A stretch of DNA of 64,000 nt, taken from contig CP188828.1 in NCBI GenBank assembly GCA_050110875.1, positions 1,860,001 to 1,924,000 of the forward strand. The letters run 5' to 3'. Below, piece by piece: positions 43,972-48,967 of this stretch (positions are counted from its first letter, which is position 1; the number at the start of each line of letters is the position of its first letter). Under the pieces are notes generated by a model. That model worked only from the letters and a program-made list of their open reading frames with translations, did not search any database and was not told the origin of the DNA. The translations under genes and the position numbers were made by a program. This stretch comes from Methyloligella sp050110875 (GTDB lineage: Bacteria; Pseudomonadota; Alphaproteobacteria; Rhizobiales; Methyloligellaceae).

Positions 43972-44976
43972 ATGTGCGACGTGACCAACCCGATCTTCAC
44001 TTCCGAAACCAAGGCTCGCCAGTGGTTGGAGGCCCAGCGCTGGCCCGAGGGCGTTGTTTGCCCGTTCTGCAAAAGCAGCGAAAAGGTCAAGGTTGTGCCG
44101 CCTGAGCACATGACTCCGAAGGCGACTGACAAGACGCCCAATCCCAAACCTCAGAAGGGCTGGTATCGCTGCACACCGTGCCGCAAGAAGTTCACCGTCC
44201 GCACCGGCACGCTATATGAGCGCTCCCACATACCGCTGCACAAATGGCTGCTCGCCACGCACCTGCTCACGTCCTCCAAGAAGGGCATGTCAGCGCATCA
44301 GCTGCACCGCATGTTGGGCGTGACCTACAAGAGCGCTTGGTTCATGGCGCACCGCATCCGTGAAGGTATGCGGGACGACTACTCCGGTTCAGATCCCATG
44401 GGCGGCGACGGTAAGACCGTCGAAGTTGACGAGACCTACATCGGAAAGCGCGATAAGCCTTACGTCTCTCCGCACCGTCGCGGTCTGCCCTACACGAAAT
44501 CAGGCAAGTCTGGCGGCGCTCAGAAGCGTACCGTTGTTGCTCTCGTCGAGCGCGGTGGCCGTGTCCGCAGCTTCCATGTCCAGCACGCCACGAAGAAGAG
44601 TGTTCGCGAAATCCTGGTCCGCAATGTGGACCGCAAGAGCGTCCTCTATACCGACGAAAGCCGTCTCTACACCGAGACTGGCAATGAGTACGAAGGCCAC
44701 GACACGGTCAATCACTCGGCGAAAGAATACGTGCGCGGCGTGATCCACACGAACACCATTGAGAACGTGTTCTCAGTGTTCAAGCGTGGTATGCGTGGTG
44801 TCTACCAGCACTGCGGCGAAGCGCATCTGTTCCGCTATCTGGCGGAGTTTGATTTCCGATATTCCAACCGCTCAGGCTTGGGCATCGACGACAAGGCCCG
44901 TCACCTGCTCGCCATCAAGGGCATCGAAGGCAAGCGCCTGACCTATCGCGGGACTCGTCAAGCCGCGAACGCTTAA
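43972..44976 (+). CDS. IS1595-family transposase (element A)
   Basis: 334 residues from ATG 43972 (AAGGAG upstream). An N-terminal zinc ribbon (C30-x2-C33 and C67-x2-C70) precedes the ISXO2-type catalytic domain with D153 (VEVDETYIG), D228 (VLYTDESRL) and N261/E264 (HTNTIENVFSVFKRG). The C-terminal FRYLAEFDFRYSNRSGLG is the family signature. It is intact and lies 38 bp from the left terminal repeat. It cuts and joins the element ends with 8-bp target duplications. Confidence 0.96.
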   Translation: MCDVTNPIFTSETKARQWLEAQRWPEGVVCPFCKSSEKVKVVPPEHMTPKATDKTPNPKPQKGWYRCTPCRKKFTVRTGTLYERSHIPLHKWLLATHLLTSSKKGMSAHQLHRMLGVTYKSAWFMAHRIREGMRDDYSGSDPMGGDGKTVEVDETYIGKRDKPYVSPHRRGLPYTKSGKSGGAQKRTVVALVERGGRVRSFHVQHATKKSVREILVRNVDRKSVLYTDESRLYTETGNEYEGHDTVNHSAKEYVRGVIHTNTIENVFSVFKRGMRGVYQHCGEAHLFRYLAEFDFRYSNRSGLGIDDKARHLLAIKGIEGKRLTYRGTRQAANA

Positions 44977-45062
44977 GCAACAGGCGAAGAGCTTCTTACG
45001 CTGGCGTAAGCGGAAGCCATTCAGGTAGCATCGGATGTATTCAGCAACCGATGGAGGATGGG

Positions 45063-45380
45063 ATGGCTACTTATTGTGTGTCGTTTCGGATCTCGAATCA
45101 GACCCTAGACGGACGCAGCTACAGTGAGCGAAGAGCCGAACTCATTAAGGCGGTGCGCCAGGAAGATATGGGATATTGGGAAGAGACCACTTCTTTCATC
45201 CTGGTCGAGTCTGAACTGAGCACAAATGAGTTTGCGGAAATGGCAAGCAAACTCCTCAGCAAGGAGCACGACATGCTGTTCGTGTTCGACCCAGAAGACA
45301 TGTCCGCCTGTTACTTCGGCGCGGTGGAGCACGCCGAAGTATTGAAGTCGTTCTTCCCGCGGTTGAAGAAAGTACCGTGA
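45063..45380 (+). CDS. Small protein, possibly SinR/Cas2-like fold (element A cargo)
   Basis: 105 residues from ATG 45063, six bases after GGAGG. The layout is beta (ATYCVSFRI), helix with ERRAELIKAVRQ, a Trp/Thr-rich strand (YWEETTSFILVES), helix (NEFAEMASKLL), strand (DMLFVFD) and a last helix. This beta-alpha-beta order with the T-S-F-I-L-V-E-S strand resembles the ferredoxin-like SinR/Cas2/VapD set found in toxin-antitoxin loci. The relation is a pattern judgement, not a proven homology. A bidirectional terminator follows. Confidence 0.5.
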   Translation: MATYCVSFRISNQTLDGRSYSERRAELIKAVRQEDMGYWEETTSFILVESELSTNEFAEMASKLLSKEHDMLFVFDPEDMSACYFGAVEHAEVLKSFFPRLKKVP

Positions 45381-45436
45381 ACCTCGATGGGTACGCCCAG
45401 CCATCGGGCGATAAAAAGCACTGTTCTTAGACGCAT
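45311..45436 (-). CDS. Possible small protein, 41 aa, antisense to the preceding gene's end
   Basis: ATG 45436 is preceded by a textbook GGAGGTCATT ribosome site. The product (MRLRTVLFIARWLGVPIEVH and 21 more residues) has an amphipathic, basic N-terminal helix. It overlaps the last 70 bp of the 105-aa gene on the opposite strand. Similar short xRxLxFIARxLGV proteins occur on other rhizobial mobile elements as I recall. The evidence is the strong ribosome site only. Confidence 0.35.
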   Translation of the reverse strand: MRLRTVLFIARWLGVPIEVHGTFFNRGKNDFNTSACSTAPK

Positions 45437-45450
45437 AATGACCTCCTAGC

Positions 45451-45481
45451 AAAAAACCCGGCCAAGTGAGCCGGGGTTTTC
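45451..45481. terminator. Bidirectional terminator
   Basis: The stem AAAACCCGGC with GCCGGGGTTTT (one G bulged) around a seven-base loop has A and T runs on both sides. It can end transcription from the 105-aa gene and from the minus-strand pair. Confidence 0.88.
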
Positions 45482-45504
45482 TTCTGTTCCTGTGCGCTCG
45501 GTAA

Positions 45505-45915
45505 TTAGGAGTGATTCGGAGGAAATAGCCCTTTGGCTACGAAGCCAACCAAACCTATTGCCGCCACCGCTGTGCTTCCTACGATAGCCAATATGACCTC
45601 GCTGCCCAGGTCGAAGCCTCCTATGCGCCAGCCTTGACAGATCAAGAGCGCTAAAGCGGCGAGTGCGTAAGCTTCCAAGAAGTGTAGAATGCGACCGGCG
45701 TAGGTTTTCCGCAACTTGCGGTCAGCCTTCACATTTTTAATCCGCGATTTTAAGAGGCGTAGTTCTAGCTTCGTTCGCTCGTCTTCGTAATCTTCCTTTT
45801 CGAAATGATCTAGCGCATCTGGGCCACGCTTCGATTCAACGAGTTCGATCCCAGCATCAATAGCGTCGATCGGAATCCGTTTATCGTCGCTCGCTTCTGG
45901 TCTTTGCGATGTCAA
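45505..45915 (-). CDS. Two-helix membrane protein, candidate PanT-type toxin partner of DUF4065
   Basis: 136 residues from a TTG at 45915, inside the end of the DUF4065 gene (35-bp overlap). The first 80 residues are charged and helical (GPDALDHFEKEDYEDERTKL, ELRLLKSRIKNVKADRKLRK). The last 55 form two transmembrane helices (LHFLEAYALAALALLICQGW and EVILAIVGSTAVAAIGLVGF). Panacea/DUF4065 antitoxins are known to pair with very different toxins, including membrane-active ones, so this gene is a plausible toxin. No direct motif proves toxicity. Confidence 0.6.
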   Translation of the reverse strand: MTSQRPEASDDKRIPIDAIDAGIELVESKRGPDALDHFEKEDYEDERTKLELRLLKSRIKNVKADRKLRKTYAGRILHFLEAYALAALALLICQGWRIGGFDLGSEVILAIVGSTAVAAIGLVGFVAKGLFPPNHS

Positions 45916-46438
45916 GGAAGTGCTCGCGGATCAACTCGTCAGGTATCGCCTCGAAACGTCCAGCTCCATCCTTGTAGACCTTGCTCCAAGGAGTGCCTTC
46001 GCGATGGGTAAGCGCAGAAAGGCTGAAGGCATGATACTTACCGTAATCGGCAAAGACACGCTTCACCACCTCGCTAGCTTCTTCTGAGAGCTTCGCGCGT
46101 GCAGGTTGCTTCCCTTCGTCTCCATCCAAAAAGACGCCACCGCCAAAAGAGCCAACCGGTATTTCACGCTCAACTGGCTTGCTGCCTTGACCCTGCAAGG
46201 CATCTCTCAAGTCGCGATAGACGGGGCCGTAATCCCATGCACAAGGGCTATCAGCCGTCAACGGCTCACCGTTGACGGCCAAGTTCCAGCCGTGAGCGAT
46301 ATAAACGAGCTTTTGAAGCTGCATTTGCGTCAGCTTCTGCCCGTTCTTCGCCGCGAGCCGGATAAATTCATTTGCAATGGCCGGTGAAGATGCAGGCATC
46401 AGACCATGGTGGTTACGCGAGAATCCGCATATTTTCAA
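45881..46438 (-). CDS. Panacea/DUF4065 domain protein, candidate antitoxin
   Basis: Open from a TTG at 46438 (185 aa); ATG 46399 (172 aa) is the usual family start. The TTG overlaps the TGA of a small upstream frame as TTGA. The DUF4065 pattern is clear: AIANEFIRLAAKNGQKLTQM, QLQKLVYIAHGWNLAVNGEP, AWDYGPVYRDLRDAL, and LSALTHREGTPWSKVYKDG. Panacea proteins include the SocA proteolytic adaptor of Caulobacter and the PanA antitoxins. It overlaps the gene for a membrane protein, the layout of PanAT pairs. Confidence 0.87.
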   Translation of the reverse strand: MKICGFSRNHHGLMPASSPAIANEFIRLAAKNGQKLTQMQLQKLVYIAHGWNLAVNGEPLTADSPCAWDYGPVYRDLRDALQGQGSKPVEREIPVGSFGGGVFLDGDEGKQPARAKLSEEASEVVKRVFADYGKYHAFSLSALTHREGTPWSKVYKDGAGRFEAIPDELIREHFLDIAKTRSERR

Positions 46439-46584
46439 CCCTTTCCGGACCGCTCCCGCCTTAGCGCACGATCTTTATCGCCCTCATCGCCGTTTCTCTT
46501 GTCTCGGGTCAGGAAGTGCCGAATCACCTTGTGAAAGGCCTCATTCGGCTTTTCTTCATCACAGGTTTTGCCAGTATTGCCCAC
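46435..46584 (-). CDS. Possible small charged protein, 49 aa, upstream of the DUF4065 gene
   Basis: GTG 46584 follows GGGGAT by a suitable distance. The product (VGNTGKTCDEEKPNEAFHKV then IRHFLTRDKRNGDEGDKD and a basic end) is hydrophilic. Its stop overlaps the TTG that opens the DUF4065 frame. Nothing identifies its function. Chance is possible. Confidence 0.35.
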   Translation of the reverse strand: MGNTGKTCDEEKPNEAFHKVIRHFLTRDKRNGDEGDKDRALRRERSGKG

Positions 46585-46696
46585 CGCTTATCCCCAGAGT
46601 CCTGTGTAAAGCGTTGATGGGACCTCAAAAACCGCACTCAGGCTTGATTCACGCTTGCTGCAACAGGCTCTACGGTTTCTGTTACGCGCGCCGGGC

Positions 46697-46731
46697 GCGG
46701 TAACGAATCGCTGCAATCGATTCGTTACCGC
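46697..46731. repeat. Perfect 14-bp inverted repeat in the element A right arm
   Basis: GCGGTAACGAATCG pairs with CGATTCGTTACCGC around CTGCAAT. There is no T run, so a terminator is unlikely. It could be a protein-binding or recombination site, or part of a structured RNA. Confidence 0.7.
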
Positions 46732-46799
46732 ATTAACCCGGCTGGCGGAGACGAGGCCCGGGTCAGGTTTTGCGTTCCGGGCTGCCGCCACGGACAGAA

Positions 46800-46866
46800 G
46801 GGGGTGGCAGGTCGCTTGCGAAGGGTTCCCACCTAAAGCTAGTCGGTTCGAGTCCGACCACCTCCA
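46800..46866 (+). ncRNA. tRNA-like sequence (T arm and acceptor stem) inside element A
   Basis: A canonical T arm is present: GTCGG, loop TTCGAGT, CCGAC (46842-46858). It is followed by CACCTCC and a discriminator A (46859-46866). GGGGGTG at 46800-46806 can pair with CACCTCC as a 7-bp acceptor with one G-U. The 35 bases between hold two small hairpins but no normal D arm or 5+7 anticodon arm, so it is not a standard tRNA. It may be a decayed tRNA, a tRNA mimic, or a captured 3' end. Confidence 0.4.
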
Positions 46867-46873
46867 TCTATCT

Positions 46874-46909
46874 GTCGCTTTTAAAGCGACATGTGCATCG
46901 TATGCACAT
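46874..46909. repeat. Two adjacent palindromes near the right end of element A
   Basis: GTCGCTTTTAAAGCGAC (46874-46890) is directly followed by ATGTGCATCGTATGCACAT (46891-46909), both perfect inverted repeats. They lie 87 bp inside the right terminal repeat and 8 bp after the tRNA-like sequence. No gene covers them. Confidence 0.65.
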
Positions 46910-47040
46910 CACGCATATTTAGTTCTACTGAAAAATCGGTTGTTCCCTATTTCTGTTCCGGCCTGTCACGCCCTTACAACGTGGTCGCCCGATCCTGTGC
47001 AGTCAAGTATATAATTAGGACTTTATTCCTAATTATATAG

Positions 47041-47259
47041 ATGACAAAAGTGGCCGATTCCACTGCATCAGAACAGCGTGACAGGCTGGGGCTTTCGCCA
47101 GAGAAGGAGCGTGAGCTGGTGAGGATGATTGCTTCTAAGCTGAGCGATTTCGAGTGGTCATCGACGCTCGCTGACGAAGCTGCGCATGAGATTCTCGAGA
47201 CGATCATCCTCAAGCTCTCCCCGGATGATCTCGCACAACCGAGCGATAAACGTAGCTAG
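47041..47259 (+). CDS. Small hydrophilic protein, element B cargo
   Basis: 72 residues from ATG 47041, which lies in the terminal repeat region itself, with no clear ribosome site. The product is helical and charged (LGLSPEKERELVRMIASKLS, LADEAAHEILETIILKL). Its 3' half overlaps the 3' end of the HEPN-motif gene on the other strand by about 100 bp. No family is recognised; a helical antitoxin-like protein is a possibility only. Confidence 0.5.
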   Translation: MTKVADSTASEQRDRLGLSPEKERELVRMIASKLSDFEWSSTLADEAAHEILETIILKLSPDDLAQPSDKRS

Positions 47260-47688
47260 GGCTAGCGTGTGGTATCCGACATCCGCAAGGCTGTCTTGCT
47301 CAACGTGGCATTTGTAGAAAACCTGCTTCCCCTTCTTTTGCTTGTGAAGGAGGATATCGAAATCTTTACCGTCTAGGGCAGCTGGAACGTCGACGATCTG
47401 ACCGTGGGCAAGAGCATTGCGGTACTCGGCCAATGTGTCGACGTCTTTCATGGTGCCATGCACGGCATCGCTCATGAAATTCCAGCCGGTGTGTGCTTTG
47501 AAGAACCGGCGGATAAACTCCGTTTTCTTGGATAGCGCTCTGGGGGGATCGACGTCCCTGTCGGGGTCTGGGTATCGCTCTTGAATCGCCCAGATGGTAG
47601 CGTTGAGGCCGCTTTCTAAGTGAGCGAATGCGAGGAAGATTCGGCCAATGCTGGCCGAGAGTTCATCAAACTTGGCGTCATCATCCAT
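47158..47688 (-). CDS. HEPN-motif protein, candidate ribonuclease toxin (element B cargo)
   Basis: 176 residues from ATG 47688. It is predominantly helical, with an N-terminal FAHLESGLNATIWAIQERY helix and, at residues 90-95, R-N-A-L-A-H inside LAEYRNALAHGQIVD. This is an R-x4-H motif, the active site of HEPN RNases found in toxin-antitoxin and abortive-infection systems. The exact family is not identified. The ATG shares the CATG of 47686-47689 with a divergent 43-aa gene. No MNT-type nucleotidyltransferase partner is nearby. Confidence 0.65.
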   Translation of the reverse strand: MDDDAKFDELSASIGRIFLAFAHLESGLNATIWAIQERYPDPDRDVDPPRALSKKTEFIRRFFKAHTGWNFMSDAVHGTMKDVDTLAEYRNALAHGQIVDVPAALDGKDFDILLHKQKKGKQVFYKCHVEQDSLADVGYHTLALATFIARLCEIIRGELEDDRLENLMRSFVSERR

Positions 47689-47818
47689 GGCAAAGCCTCG
47701 AAACGAGCATCAAGACACAGAAGAAGCCCGCCGCATCATGGAACGGCTGGTGAAAACACCGCCGAAGCCGAAGAAAGACAAGGGTGGCAAGCCCGAACGC
47801 AAATCAGAAACACGGTAG
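47687..47818 (+). CDS. Small Lys-rich protein, 43 aa (element B)
   Basis: ATG 47687 overlaps the divergent ATG of the HEPN gene within one CATG. The product begins MAKPRNEHQDTEEARRIMER and continues with LVKTPPKPKKDKGGKP, a pattern I recall from small proteins on other rhizobial mobile elements. It has a short amphipathic helix and a basic Pro/Lys tail. A parallel small gene with the same shared-CATG geometry occurs in element C. Confidence 0.55.
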   Translation: MAKPRNEHQDTEEARRIMERLVKTPPKPKKDKGGKPERKSETR

Positions 47819-48135
47819 ACCGTCACCGGCGGTCTGGGCTTAGGAGGCCCAGATTAGAAGGCGAAACTCAACTGATGTGGCCATGACCGCCAGTGAGCAC
47901 AAACGTGCTCCAAGCGACCAAGCCGCATGCGGATATACGCACGAACGCGCACCGCCTTAGGTTTCATCATGTGGTGCATGATGACGCCTCCTGTTTTCTC
48001 AAGCGGGAAACAGCCCGCCGCTCCAGCTCAGCAGCATGCTGAGCCGTCGCGTCCTGAGCCCGATCAATCGTCGGTCGAAAACAGGGTGCCGGTGACGGCC
48101 CGCCGTGAGCTTAAGCGATTCGATATGGGGGCAAG

Positions 48136-48249
48136 CTAGCGCTTAGTTTTAGGAAATGCCTTGCGCACGTCCTTTGGAAGCTCCTCCGCAGGCTTCGCCT
48201 GCTTGAAGTCATCCTTCGTCCACTCCGGATAGTCGCGGTCGGTCGGCAT
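48136..48249 (-). CDS. Small protein, 37 aa, after the element B transposase
   Basis: ATG 48249 to TAG 48136. The product starts MPTDRDYPEWTKDDFKQAKP and continues AEELPKDVRKAF. The PEWTKDDFKQAKPAEELP segment resembles the N-terminal part of BrnA-type antitoxins (DFxxARPAxEVLP) without their DNA-binding domain. It follows the transposase fragment by about 40 bp. It could be a remnant or a genuine short protein. Confidence 0.45.
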   Translation of the reverse strand: MPTDRDYPEWTKDDFKQAKPAEELPKDVRKAFPKTKR

Positions 48250-48287
48250 GCTTTAATCGCCAGCGCTTAAACGCTCGCGCCTTCTGC

Positions 48288-48424
48288 TTAAGCGATCTGG
48301 GCTTCACCAATCCGCCGATAGGTCAGCCGCTTGCCCGCAGCGCCACGGATCAACTCGACGGCACGTTCCGCATCGGAGTAGCCAGGACCGGAGCGGTTGT
48401 TGTACCGGAAATCGAACTCCGCCA
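48288..48424 (-). pseudogene. C-terminal part of a third IS1595-family transposase, cut by the N gap
   Basis: Reading leftward from the gap, the frame AEFDFRYNNRSGPGYSDAER followed by AVELIRGAAGKRLTYRRIGE ends at TAA 48288-48290. It aligns with the ends of the two complete transposases in this window (AEFDFRYSNRSGLG, AEFDFRYNNRSGVG) but is a distinct sequence. Whether the rest is intact is hidden by the 50-N gap, so it may not be a pseudogene in the real genome. Confidence 0.9.
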
Positions 48425-48474
48425 NNNNNNNNNNNNNNNNNNNNNNNNNNNNNNNNNNNNNNNNNNNNNNNNNN
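48425..48474. other. Assembly gap (50 N)
   Basis: Fifty N in a row. The true gap length is unknown. It hides the rest of the element B transposase, the right end of element B, its target duplication, and the start of the lipoprotein gene. Confidence 1.
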
Positions 48475-48475
48475 C

Positions 48476-48529
48476 CTGCGCGCCCTTGCGATCCTGCGCG
48501 CCCTTGCGATCCTGCGCGCCCTTGCGATC
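48476..48529 (+). repeat. Three perfect copies of an 18-bp tandem repeat
   Basis: CTGCGCGCCCTTGCGATC occurs three times in a row directly after the N gap, within the signal-peptide coding region of the lipoprotein gene. Each copy encodes LRALAI, so copy-number change keeps the frame. More copies may lie in the gap. Confidence 0.95.
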
Positions 48530-48850
48530 TTCGCCGTCCTGGCCTTGCCCCTCGCCCTCGCCGCCTGCAGCAAGAAGGATCTGCCCACCGAGGATTTTCA
48601 GGTCCTCCAGAACACCCCCGAACAGCGGGCCCAGGCCCTCGCCGCCGCCAAGGCGGCCTGCGAGGCGGAAACCCGCAAGAGCGGCATGAAGTCCGTCCTC
48701 TCCATCTTCTCCAGATTGCGTCCCGGCTCGGCGGAGCGCGCCTTCATCGATTGCATGGAAGATCGCGGTTTCGATCCCGACGCGCCGGAGCCTTTCCCCG
48801 AACGGCCCGACGACGAAGCCCTCGCAGCCGAGCTGCCCGCCGAGAACTGA
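48476..48850 (+). CDS. Lipoprotein with repeated signal-peptide segment (5' end in the gap)
   Basis: In frame from 48476 to TGA 48850; the start codon lies in the N gap. LRALAI is repeated three times, then FAVLALPLALAACSKKD gives a lipobox LAAC and Asp two residues after +1 Ser-Lys-Lys. The mature part of about 95 residues contains EQRAQALAAAKAACEAETRK and AFIDCMEDRGFDPD (two cysteines) and an acidic Pro-rich end. Family not recognised. It precedes the PBP1A gene by 117 bp on the same strand. Confidence 0.75.
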   Translation: MRALAILRALAILRALAIFAVLALPLALAACSKKDLPTEDFQVLQNTPEQRAQALAAAKAACEAETRKSGMKSVLSIFSRLRPGSAERAFIDCMEDRGFDPDAPEPFPERPDDEALAAELPAEN

Positions 48851-48967
48851 CCGGCGGGCTTGGGTCCGGCGCCCCCATCGGCCGGCTCAATTCGCTGAAA
48901 AATCTCTCCAAACTGCCGCAATCTCGCGATAAGTTGCGGCAATTCGACCGACATTCCGGGGGCTGAT

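Larger units (their letters stand above)
43910..47019. mobile_element. Element A: IS1595-family transposon with passenger genes
   Basis: A 24-bp perfect terminal inverted repeat begins CCTAATTATATACTTGACTG at 43910-43933 and is repeated inverted at 46996-47019. The element is flanked by the 8-bp direct repeat ACTTTATT (43902-43909 and 47020-47027), the duplication size of the IS1595 family. The 3110-bp element encodes the transposase at its left end plus a Cas2/SinR-like small protein, a DUF4065 protein with a membrane-protein partner, and a noncoding right arm with hairpins and a tRNA-like sequence. The perfect ends and duplication indicate a recent insertion. Confidence 0.95.
47028..48424. 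mobile_element. Element B: second IS1595-type transposon, right end lost in the assembly gap
   Basis: Immediately after the right ACTTTATT copy of element A, the sequence CCTAATTATATAGATGAC begins. It shares its first 12 bases with the element A terminal repeat. Cargo genes follow, and at 48288-48424 the C-terminus of a third, distinct IS1595 transposase (minus strand) runs into the N gap. The right terminal repeat and duplication are not seen. The two elements thus stand in tandem at one ACTTTATT target. Confidence 0.8.

Noticed and set aside
46697..46731. Strong hairpin as a terminator
   Set aside because: No T run follows on either strand.
46588..46791. A 67-codon minus-strand frame across the hairpin arm of element A
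   Set aside because: It reads through a perfect palindrome and has a random-looking composition.
47927..48139. A 70-codon plus-strand frame in element B
   Set aside because: No ribosome site, unconvincing composition (Pro/Ala/Gln-rich after a Met-rich start) and no similarity that I recognise.
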